Assembly: GCA_046541115.1 (NCBI GenBank)
Contig: JBKHDX010000280.1
Location: forward strand, 1 to 5,237
Direction of reading: 5' to 3'
Source: Jaaginema sp046541115
GTDB taxonomy: Bacteria; Cyanobacteriota; Cyanobacteriia; Cyanobacteriales; Spirulinaceae
DNA length: 5,237 nt
Shown: in pieces, positions 1 through 5,185 of the stretch
Position numbering within the stretch: position 1 is the stretch's first letter
Layout of the letters: every line of letters begins with the position of its first letter
The notes under the pieces: generated by a model
The model's input: only the letters and a program-made list of their open reading frames with translations
What the model was told of the DNA's origin: nothing
Database searches by the model: none
Made by a program: the position numbers and the translations under genes

Positions 1-114
1 AAAAGCTGCCCACTGCCCAAAACACTGATGACTGATGACTGATAACTGATAACTGAAAAAGCTGCCTACTGCCCAAAACACTGATGACTGTTGACTGATA
101 ACTGATAACTGATA
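1..114. repeat. Tandem 56-bp duplication made of heptamers
   Basis: Positions 1-56 and 57-112 are two head-to-tail copies of a 56-bp unit. They differ at only two places (11 C versus 67 T; 35 A versus 91 T). Each copy has the same inner structure: two CTGCCCA-type heptamers, a short A-rich spacer, then ACTGATG, ACTGATG (or ACTGTTG), ACTGATA, ACTGATA. The unit is 8 x 7 bases, so the 7-base phase is kept across the duplication. This is the style of short tandemly repeated repetitive (STRR) sequences known from filamentous cyanobacteria. The array starts at the window edge and may extend further left. No function is evident. Confidence 0.9.
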
Positions 115-216
115 TAACCATCCCTCCTTACAGCTTTGACGACAAGTTAACCGGAATTGATTCCCTTTCTCGATAACTTTTTGGTTTTCTTTTATTGTTC
201 CCTACCTTCTGGACAA

Positions 217-1365
217 ATGACACGGCTACAACGACTCAATTACTGGCTTGAAACCCACTGGGTAACCCCCGCTTATAGCGGTTTGATTTTAGGGGGAATT
301 GCGATTTGCTTTTTCGGAGCCGCCACCAATACCATGGCCGGGTGGTTGTATGTGATTAGCGGCTCGATTTTAGCGTTGCTGGTCATTGGGGCAATTTTAC
401 CCCCCAAAGCGATCGCATCTCTAAAAGTGCGCCGTTTGCCCCTGCAACCCATCCCTCAGGGCGATCGCTTCTCCCTCACTCTCGAAATCGAAAATCCCAC
501 TCCTCAAGCTAAAACATTATTGCAGGTGAGCGATCGCTTACCCCCGTGGCTCGCCCCCCCCACCCAAACCGCCATCGAAGTAATTCCCCCCCGCTCAACT
601 CATCGCTGGACTGCAACCCCCGTCGCGCTCCATCGCGGCATTTATCATTGGCAAGAAGTCCAATTACGCTCGGCATCTCCGTTGGGGGTATTTTGGTGTC
701 AGCGCTCTCGTCAAGTCCCGGTCAAATTAGTAGTCTACCCGAAAATCTTGCCCCTCAAACGCGCCCCTCTCCTCGATACCCTGGGCCGGGATGATAGTTT
801 TCAAGTAGACCGCGATCGCCGCTACCAAGACGCAAATGAAGGGGTAACCCGCACCCTCCGCCCTTATCGCATCGGCGATCCAACCCGTCTGATTCATTGG
901 CGCAGTAGCGCTCGTTTTGGGGAGTTTCAGGTGCGAGAATTAGAAACCGTCATTAGCGGCCAAGAAGTCATTATCGGCATCGATACCGCCGCTCCCTGGA
1001 ATCGCGACCTTTTCGAGCAAGCCGTCACTGCTGCCGCTTCTTTGTATTTTTATGCCAATCGCTGTCAACTCAGCGTCAAACTCTGGACTGCCAGCACGGG
1101 GGTTGTGAGCGGTAATCGCGTCGTCCTCGAAACCCTCGCGGCCACCCTCCCGGAAGAAGCCCGCAACCATGAGGATTTTCCCAATGTGCCTTGGGTGTGG
1201 ATGACCCAAAATCCTGAAAGTGTGCGATCGCTCCCTTTGGGAAGTCGCAGCTTGTTGTTTGTGACTGCCGATACCCCCAGTGCGACGGTATCTCCGGCGA
1301 TCTGTCCGACTCTTGTCATTACGCCAGAGGAGGACTTAACCTTGCAGTTAATGAGATCGGCGTGA
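217..1365 (+). CDS. DUF58 family membrane-anchored protein
   Basis: The 382-residue product matches the DUF58 family (COG1721 type). The signature block lies at residues 209-243: a Gly-Val, then RPYRIGDPTRLIHW, then SAR, then a Glu-rich strand. Two hydrophobic segments at about 22-38 and 42-62 suggest an N-terminal membrane hairpin with the rest soluble. A vWA-like strand follows at 250-256 (VIIGID). Its D-T-A-A at 256-259 lacks the DxSxS metal-site pattern, so metal binding there is doubtful. Family members often sit beside MoxR ATPases or transglutaminase-like proteins; neither is visible here, and the biochemical role is unknown. I chose ATG 217, which gives the usual start before the Trp-rich LETHW stretch and membrane segments. 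TTG 157 would add 20 residues. Only a weak GGA precedes 217. The gene contains five HIP1 sites, so it looks native. Confidence 0.9.
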   Translation: MTRLQRLNYWLETHWVTPAYSGLILGGIAICFFGAATNTMAGWLYVISGSILALLVIGAILPPKAIASLKVRRLPLQPIPQGDRFSLTLEIENPTPQAKTLLQVSDRLPPWLAPPTQTAIEVIPPRSTHRWTATPVALHRGIYHWQEVQLRSASPLGVFWCQRSRQVPVKLVVYPKILPLKRAPLLDTLGRDDSFQVDRDRRYQDANEGVTRTLRPYRIGDPTRLIHWRSSARFGEFQVRELETVISGQEVIIGIDTAAPWNRDLFEQAVTAAASLYFYANRCQLSVKLWTASTGVVSGNRVVLETLAATLPEEARNHEDFPNVPWVWMTQNPESVRSLPLGSRSLLFVTADTPSATVSPAICPTLVITPEEDLTLQLMRSA

Positions 1366-1367
1366 GC

Positions 1368-1408
1368 AATTACCAATTACCAATTAAGAGAATTGGGGTA
1401 ACGCTACC
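1368..1408 (+). repeat. AATTACC heptamers and two small hairpins after the DUF58 gene
   Basis: Three base-perfect or near-perfect heptamers (AATTACC, AATTACC, AATTAAG at 1368-1388) begin 2 bp after the stop codon. They run into two adjacent inverted repeats: CCAATT 1380-1385 with AATTGG 1391-1396 (5-nt loop), and GGTA 1397-1400 with TACC 1405-1408 (4-nt loop). No T-run follows on the + strand, so I do not call this a terminator, although the hairpins could stabilise the 3' end of the mRNA. Confidence 0.6.
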
Positions 1409-1430
1409 AACAACCAACAACCAACAACAA
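1407..1430 (+). repeat. CCAACAA heptamer array
   Basis: Three exact copies of CCAACAA at 1407-1413, 1414-1420 and 1421-1427, followed by CAA. The same heptamer occurs in the array before the nuclease gene (3085-3112) and, in inverse orientation as TTGTTGG, at the right edge of the window. It is a typical cyanobacterial STRR-style element. Confidence 0.85.
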
Positions 1431-1456
1431 TTTCTCCAGCAATTTGGCATTTACCC

Positions 1457-1543
1457 AAAAAAAAATAGTAGATTGAGGTAGCGAGAGTACAACCCAACAA
1501 ACCCCTCGAAAACGGGTTGCCTTGCTCGCATCAATCTACTATT
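1457..1543 (-). terminator. Minus-strand intrinsic terminator with long segmented stem
   Basis: Read on the minus strand, AATAGTAGATTGA (1543-1531) pairs perfectly with TCAATCTACTATT (1476-1464) over 13 bp. After a small asymmetric bulge, GCGAG (1529-1525) pairs with CTCGC (1485-1481). Further in, CAACCC (1519-1514 read on minus) pairs with GGGTTG (1495-1490). Seven further T residues (1463-1457) directly follow the stem. On the + strand the stem is followed by AAGGTAA, so termination is strongly oriented to minus transcription. The apical part (1496-1513) has alternative pairings. Confidence 0.75.
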
Positions 1544-1548
1544 AAGGT

Positions 1549-1579
1549 AATGATCGATCATTCAGATAAAACTGAATGA
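1549..1579. repeat. Perfect palindrome overlapping a hairpin
   Basis: A 14-bp perfect palindrome, AATGATCGATCATT, occupies 1549-1562. Its right half (from 1558) is also the left arm of an 8-bp hairpin: TCATTCAG 1558-1565 with CTGAATGA 1572-1579, loop ATAAAA. The two foldings compete for TCATT, so only one can form in an RNA molecule. As DNA, the palindrome could be a protein site. It lies inside the predicted minus-strand RNA. Confidence 0.6.
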
Positions 1580-1611
1580 CGCTTTTGTTTGAGCTTTTGT
1601 TGACCATCTGT

Positions 1612-1639
1612 ATTGTAGGGTAAATTCAAGGGTTTTCAA
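1612..1639 (-). promoter_or_regulatory. Predicted SigA-type promoter for the minus-strand RNA
   Basis: On the minus strand, TTGAAA (1639-1634, one mismatch to TTGACA) is separated by 16 bp from TACAAT (1617-1612, one mismatch to TATAAT). The start of transcription would fall near 1603-1607. This is the best promoter match I found in the window, and it points directly at the terminator about 150 bp downstream. Confidence 0.6.
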
Positions 1640-1726
1640 CGGTTTTTGGCAGATACCTCATCTTTAAAACCTTTCTTACCTTTCTTACTTCATTTTAGGG
1701 ATCAAAAGGGTGATAAGTCGGGCAAG

Positions 1727-1754
1727 TTAACAAGCAAAACACACTTTATAAAAT
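1727..1754 (+). promoter_or_regulatory. Possible promoter for cheB
   Basis: TTAACA (1727-1732) and TAAAAT (1749-1754) are each one mismatch from the SigA consensus, with a 16-bp spacer. If used, transcription would begin near 1761, beside a HIP1 site (1763-1770), giving cheB a leader of about 210 nt. It would be divergent from the minus-strand promoter at 1612-1639. The region is AT-rich, so a chance match is possible. Confidence 0.35.
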
Positions 1755-1829
1755 TGAAGGGGGCGATCGCGTCTTGGGCCAATCTTTCTTAGATTTTGTT
1801 TCAAAAGCGGGCTTTGAGGATGAGGGGGA

Positions 1830-1933
1830 ACAGCCTTCAGGCTAATCGGGCAAGCCCTGAAGGGTTGACGGCAAACGACGAATCAGAAAGGGTTAGGTCA
1901 CAATGGAAGAAACCCGTCAAGGCGCGATGCCTT
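1830..1933 (+). promoter_or_regulatory. Self-complementary leader upstream of cheB
   Basis: Four inverted repeats crowd this 104-nt segment. CCTTCAGG (1834-1841) pairs with CCTGAAGG (1856-1863). TTGACGG (1865-1871) pairs with CCGTCAA (1914-1920). GGGTT (1890-1894) can pair with AACCC (1911-1915) and competes with the previous stem. AAGGC (1919-1923) pairs with GCCTT (1929-1933). The result looks like a structured 5' leader with alternative folds about 40 nt before the cheB start. I do not recognise a known riboswitch class, so a regulatory role is inference only. Confidence 0.35.
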
Positions 1934-1973
1934 ACTTTCAATTTCTTTCAATCCTTGTGGCAATGTTTTCTCA

Positions 1974-3041
1974 ATGCTAATTAAAGTACTTATCGTCGAA
2001 GATTCACCCGTTGCAACCGCAATCCTCAAACGGATCCTAGAGGCTGCCCCCCAAATTCAGGTGGTAGGAACTGCCAAAACCGGTGTTGAAGCTTTAGCAT
2101 TACTCGAAAAAGCACAACCCGATGTCATTTGTACTGACCTGCACATGCCGGAAATGGATGGGTTGGCATTTACAACTGAAGTTATGGCAATCTATCCCCG
2201 ACCCATTTTAGTCATTAGTGCTTCGGTACAAGAAGACGACACCCGCCATGTGTTTGAATTATTACAAGCGGGAGCGGTGGATATTTTCCCAAAACCCCGC
2301 ACCGGACTCACCTCGGATTATGAAAAAATTAAAGAAGAACTGATCCACAAAATTCGCATTTTGTCAGGTGTAAAAGTGATGACACGACGACGCAAAGTAC
2401 AAATAGCTCAAGCTTCAGCTTCGGGCGTGTCGGCAGTTTTGAAAGCACACCCAAACACTTTTGCTGCTGCCAACAACACCACAATCAAAGCAGTGGTCAT
2501 TGGCGCTTCGACCGGGGGCCCCCAAGCGTTAGAAACGATTTTGAGTGCATTGCCCAAAAGCTTTCCGGTACCGATTGTTTGCGTTCAACACATCAGCGAA
2601 GGTTTTTTACAGGGTTTTCTCGATTGGCTTAAAAATCATTCTCGTTTGTCGATTAAAATTGCTGAATCGGGGGAAGTCCCCATGGCGGGTAAGGTTTATT
2701 TTCCCCCGGAAAAACGCCATCTCGAAATCGACTCCCACGGCCGTTTTCGCTATTCCGATGCGCCCCCTTGGACGGGTCATCGTCCTTCGGTTACCGTCAC
2801 GATGCAATCGATGGCCCGCTATTACCATAAAAAGGTGTTGGGGGTCTTGCTAACGGGGATGGGACGAGATGGGGCTGAGGGAATGCAGTTGATTCAGCAA
2901 AATGGTGGTTGGACGATTGCCCAAGACAGCGATAGTTGTGTGGTGTTTGGGATGCCCAAAGAAGCGATCGCCCTGGGTGCGGCTTGTCAGGTGTTACCCC
3001 TCAACGCGATCGCCTCGGCTTTGATCGAACGGGTGGTTTGA
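1974..3041 (+). CDS. cheB: Chemotaxis response regulator, protein-glutamate methylesterase CheB
   Basis: The 355-residue product has the full two-domain CheB architecture and near-standard length. The N-terminal receiver domain (1-110) has acidic residues E9/D10, phospho-acceptor D55 in TDLHMPEMDG, S82 and K107. A linker (about 125-170) rich in Ala, Ser and Thr follows. The C-terminal methylesterase domain (172-355) has the expected triad: S179 in GASTGGPQA, H206 in VQH, and D299 in TGMGRDG. CheB demethylates or deamidates glutamate or glutamine residues on chemoreceptors in the cytoplasm; phosphorylation by a CheA-type kinase relieves receiver inhibition. No CheA, CheR, CheW or receptor gene is in the window, so its partners lie elsewhere or outside view. 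No Shine-Dalgarno motif precedes ATG 1974. The first two-thirds of the gene lacks HIP1 sites, unlike its neighbours. Confidence 0.95.
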   Translation: MLIKVLIVEDSPVATAILKRILEAAPQIQVVGTAKTGVEALALLEKAQPDVICTDLHMPEMDGLAFTTEVMAIYPRPILVISASVQEDDTRHVFELLQAGAVDIFPKPRTGLTSDYEKIKEELIHKIRILSGVKVMTRRRKVQIAQASASGVSAVLKAHPNTFAAANNTTIKAVVIGASTGGPQALETILSALPKSFPVPIVCVQHISEGFLQGFLDWLKNHSRLSIKIAESGEVPMAGKVYFPPEKRHLEIDSHGRFRYSDAPPWTGHRPSVTVTMQSMARYYHKKVLGVLLTGMGRDGAEGMQLIQQNGGWTIAQDSDSCVVFGMPKEAIALGAACQVLPLNAIASALIERVV

Positions 3042-3042
3042 A

Positions 3043-3112
3043 CAGTTATCAGTCATCAGTCATCAGTCATCAGTGACCAATAACCAACAACCAATAACCA
3101 ACAACCAACAAC
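3043..3112 (+). repeat. Ten-unit heptamer array filling an intergenic gap
   Basis: Ten heptamers follow one another without a phase break: CAGTTAT, CAGTCAT x3, CAGTGAC, CAATAAC, CAACAAC, CAATAAC, CAACAAC x2. The series starts one base after the cheB stop codon and ends two bases before the nuclease ATG, so it is nearly the whole 73-bp gap. Its left part is the reverse complement of the ACTGATG/ACTGATA heptamers at the left edge of the window. Its right part is the CCAACAA family seen at 1407. There is no visible Shine-Dalgarno site or terminator inside. Confidence 0.92.
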
Positions 3113-3114
3113 TA

Positions 3115-4677
3115 ATGCTAATCGCCGATGATTTATTGCTAGACTACAAACGCTGTCAGCGTCGAGCCTTTTTGAATCTGTACGGCGATCGCACTGAAAG
3201 AGACCCGGAACGGGATTTTGTGAGTAAACTCCGATCGCAAGGTTCTCAACATATTGCGGCGGTCTTAGCTGACTATGATTATTATGTGCCTCGGTTTGCG
3301 CGGGGAGATTGGGATGCCGGGGCGATCGCGACAGCCCGCTTAATGGCTCAGGGGGTAGACTGCATTCATCACGGGGTGTTGCAGGTGAATCGCTTTCATC
3401 CTTTACCGGCTCATTTGTGGCCGAGTGCGATCGCGAATACGCCCCCCAACCCCCAAATTTTAGCCGTAGAAGCCCGGTTGCGCCTCCAGGCTTTAGAACT
3501 GAGGGGCAAGCCTACATTACTGGTTAAACAGCCCGGAAAGTCGCGCTGGGGGGATTGGCAATATATCCCCATTAGTGTCAAACTCGGCAAGCGTCCGAAA
3601 CCGGAATATAAGTTGGTGAGTGCGTTGCATACTTATTTGTTGGCGGTTATGCAAGAGGCTCTACCAAGGGAGGCTCATCTGATTTTACGCGATCGCGATG
3701 TGCATTCGGTTCATCTCAATATCTGGTTGCCCCGGTTGTGGGAAGTGTTGGCTGAATGTAGCGAGGTGTTGTTATTGTCCAGGGAACCCGAAATCTTTAT
3801 TTCCCGACAACGTTGCAGTTTGTGTCAGTGGTACAGCCATTGTAACGCGATCGCCCAATCTCAAAATCATTTGTCTTTGGTTCCCGGTGTCACCCCCAAT
3901 CGTTACGAACAATTGCAAACTTTAGGCATTCAAACCCTCGAAACTTTAGCTTCAACGCCCCCCCAGCAACTCAAATCTACCCTAGGGAGCGATCTCGCTT
4001 TGAATTTACAGCAACAAGCTTGGTCGATTGTCTCCAATCAAGCCTTGAAAAAGCACACAAAATGGGCTTTGCCCCCTTTACCTTCAGGGGAAGTTGAGTT
4101 TTATTTTGATATTGAAGCCGAACCCGATCGCAACTTAGATTACTTACTCGGTGTAATGCGGGTTGATTACCGCCCCGTGCCGCTACGCGGATCCCTGCGG
4201 GATCGCGAACAATTTATACCCTTAGTCGCCGAAAATCCCGCAGCAGAAGCCGACATTTGGCAGCAATTTTTAACCTTAATGGAAAGCGAACCCAACGCCC
4301 CCATTTTCCACTTTTCCGAATACGAAGTCGAGACGATCCAACGCTTGGGACGGTTGTATAAAACACCACTTAATCGGATACAAGCCCTTGTGTCTCGGTG
4401 TGTGGATTTACATCACTATGTCACCGCCACAACCATCTTACCCGTACAAAGTTATTCCCTCAAGTCGGTTGCTCAATGGTTGGGCTTCCAGTGGCGTGAT
4501 GCAGAAGCAAGTGGGGATCAAACGGTGTGTTGGTACGATAGCTGGCTCAAAACGGGCGATCGCGACTCTTTAAACGCCATTATCCGCTACAATGAAGATG
4601 ATTGCCGCGCTACCTACTGCCTAAAAGTTTGGTTAGCCGACTTCCTCGAAAGCCCGATAGCGGCAGTTAATCAATAA
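3115..4677 (+). CDS. TM0106 family RecB-like nuclease with DEDD-type exonuclease domain
   Basis: The 520-residue product resembles the TM0106-type putative nucleases, whose cellular role is unknown. The N-terminal RecB/Cas4-like module has C14 in YKRCQRR and a C-x2-C-x5-C cluster at C234, C237 and C243, the four-cysteine pattern that holds a 4Fe-4S cluster in Cas4 and AddB. Residues 253-290 look like a helix-hairpin-helix segment. The C-terminal RNase H-fold domain (about 327-515) has DIE at 332-334, D431 in VDL, and YNEDDC at 492-497, as expected for an active DEDD exonuclease. In the RecB module the usual G-x-x-D and D-x-K acidic positions appear as T134 and S154 (SVK), so that active site may be altered. 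ATG 3115 is preferred; GTG 3073 would translate the heptamer array into Asn and Gln residues. A palindromic repeat seems inserted around residues 356-364. The gene has six HIP1 sites. Confidence 0.85.
   Translation: MLIADDLLLDYKRCQRRAFLNLYGDRTERDPERDFVSKLRSQGSQHIAAVLADYDYYVPRFARGDWDAGAIATARLMAQGVDCIHHGVLQVNRFHPLPAHLWPSAIANTPPNPQILAVEARLRLQALELRGKPTLLVKQPGKSRWGDWQYIPISVKLGKRPKPEYKLVSALHTYLLAVMQEALPREAHLILRDRDVHSVHLNIWLPRLWEVLAECSEVLLLSREPEIFISRQRCSLCQWYSHCNAIAQSQNHLSLVPGVTPNRYEQLQTLGIQTLETLASTPPQQLKSTLGSDLALNLQQQAWSIVSNQALKKHTKWALPPLPSGEVEFYFDIEAEPDRNLDYLLGVMRVDYRPVPLRGSLRDREQFIPLVAENPAAEADIWQQFLTLMESEPNAPIFHFSEYEVETIQRLGRLYKTPLNRIQALVSRCVDLHHYVTATTILPVQSYSLKSVAQWLGFQWRDAEASGDQTVCWYDSWLKTGDRDSLNAIIRYNEDDCRATYCLKVWLADFLESPIAAVNQ
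4180..4207 (+). repeat. Small palindromic repeat inserted in frame within the nuclease gene
   Basis: Two mini-hairpins stand in tandem: CCGC (4180-4183) with GCGG (4187-4190), 3-nt loop; and GATCCC (4190-4195) with GGGATC (4199-4204), 3-nt loop, followed by GCG. This matches the look of small dispersed palindromic repeats common in cyanobacterial genomes. It encodes about PLRGSLRDR, a short polar and basic stretch between two strands of the exonuclease domain (after LLGVMRVD and before FIPLVAENP). The reading frame is kept. Confidence 0.65.
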
Positions 4678-4897
4678 AAAATTAAAGTAAATAAATATTA
4701 ATCAAAACTTGATTATTCGCTCACAGCCTGGGTTTCAATTGTGAAGTTCTAATAAGAAATGGCAACTTTTTGCGAAAGGTGATGAAGTTAACCTTTCAAA
4801 CCTGGGGGGAAGTGCTAATGTGAAAGCATAACAAGATGTACTTAAATATTTAAACTTAAGCATTTCTGCCTCCCTCGATTTGTGTGTTTCCTAACCG
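4678..4897. other. AT-rich intergenic region with three small inverted repeats
   Basis: No protein or RNA gene is supported here. It contains three inverted repeats. TAATCAA 4699-4705 pairs with TTGATTA 4709-4715 (3-nt loop), 22 bp after the nuclease stop; it is too AT-rich and lacks a following T-run for a confident terminator. GAAAGGT 4774-4780 pairs with ACCTTTC 4791-4797 (10-nt loop). TTAAATATTTAA at 4842-4853 is a 12-bp perfect palindrome set within CTTAA/TTAAG flanks (4841-4860). A weak TAATGT (4816-4821) could be a -10 element for the small gene downstream, without a good -35. This is the only gap in the window without a heptamer array. Confidence 0.5.
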
Positions 4898-4904
4898 AAG
4901 GTGA
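4898..4904 (+). promoter_or_regulatory. Ribosome binding site deciding start at 4910
   Basis: AAGGTGA (4898-4904) is complementary to the 3' end of 16S rRNA and sits 5 nt before ATG 4910. The alternative in-frame start GTG 4901 lies inside this motif and so cannot use it. This makes 4910 the better start. Confidence 0.75.
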
Positions 4905-4909
4905 ATAAT

Positions 4910-5143
4910 ATGACGCTTCCTTTGTTCCCAATCCTGCTTCTGGTTGTCGCCATAGTTAATATTGTTTGGTATCAACGAGCTTCCCACGAACTTTCTAAAG
5001 TTCTCGCGGCGGGTGGTGCGATTGTCTGTTTAGTCTGGGGATTCGCGATCGCCCACTGGTCCATTTTGTTACTCGGTTTATTCTTCTTACTAAAGTTCCG
5101 ATCCATGCCTCTAATTTTCAGCCCCAGTGTTAGCCGCTACTAA
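4910..5143 (+). CDS. Small hydrophobic membrane protein, function unknown
   Basis: I do not recognise a named family. The product has 77 residues and is dominated by hydrophobic stretches: about 4-20 (PLFPILLLVVAIVNIVW) and about 32-62, the latter long enough for two helices separated near H49-W50-S51. A short polar loop (QRASHELSK, 21-29) lies between the first and second. Two or three transmembrane helices are therefore likely, with no obvious cysteine, heme or metal motif. The good Shine-Dalgarno site, a HIP1 site within the gene (5045-5052) and an intrinsic terminator 43 bp after the stop all support a real monocistronic gene. It may be one of the many short conserved cyanobacterial membrane proteins; a homologue search would be needed to name it. 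Confidence 0.72.
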   Translation: MTLPLFPILLLVVAIVNIVWYQRASHELSKVLAAGGAIVCLVWGFAIAHWSILLLGLFFLLKFRSMPLIFSPSVSRY

Positions 5144-5185
5144 AATCTAGTTGTGTTCGCTCTCACCCTTTTAATAAAAACCCGC

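Larger units (their letters stand above)
1457..1607 (-). ncRNA. Candidate small RNA, about 150 nt
   Basis: No protein gene explains this stretch, but the minus strand carries a complete small transcription unit: promoter hexamers ending at 1612, an expected start near 1603-1607, and an intrinsic terminator ending in a T-run at 1463-1457. The predicted RNA has an A-rich, unpaired 5' part (about 1607-1580). Next comes an 8-bp hairpin (1579-1572 with 1565-1558, 6-nt loop), and then the long segmented terminator stem. I do not recognise it as 6S, tmRNA, Yfr1 or any tRNA. A 21-codon ORF (1607 to 1542, beginning MVNKSS and ending NDRSLP) starts almost at the predicted 5' end and stops where the terminator begins. 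It could be a leaderless small protein or chance. The boundaries are predictions from sequence signals alone. Confidence 0.5.

Noticed and set aside
136..177. TTGACG (136-141) as a -35 box for the DUF58 gene
   Set aside because: No acceptable -10 hexamer lies 15-19 bp downstream; GATAAC at 172 is about 30 bp away.
157..216. TTG start giving a 20-residue extension of the DUF58 protein
   Set aside because: The rare start, absence of a Shine-Dalgarno motif and the familiar family start near LETHW favour ATG 217.
940..1376. Minus-strand open frames inside the DUF58 gene
   Set aside because: They are shadows of a well-supported + strand gene with no family features.
1930..1962. TTTCAATTTCTTTCAATCC resembles the end of cyanobacterial CRISPR repeats in reverse
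   Set aside because: There is no repeated unit with spacers and no cas gene. The nuclease downstream has Cas4-like cysteines but belongs to a different family.
1796..1984. Open frame of 62 codons (or 54 from ATG 1820) overlapping the cheB start
   Set aside because: It starts at TTG, has no good ribosome site, no recognisable domain, and lies over the inverted repeats of the cheB leader. It ends 11 bp inside cheB. A leader peptide is conceivable but unsupported.
2545..2853. Alternative-frame open frames inside cheB on both strands
   Set aside because: The methylesterase catalytic motifs on the + strand explain this region fully.
3309..4573. Several 61-75 codon open frames in other frames of the nuclease gene
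   Set aside because: No domains, no ribosome sites, and they overlap a conserved gene.
4699..4715. TAATCAA/TTGATTA hairpin as terminator of the nuclease gene
   Set aside because: The stem has only one G-C pair per arm and no T-run follows on the + strand.
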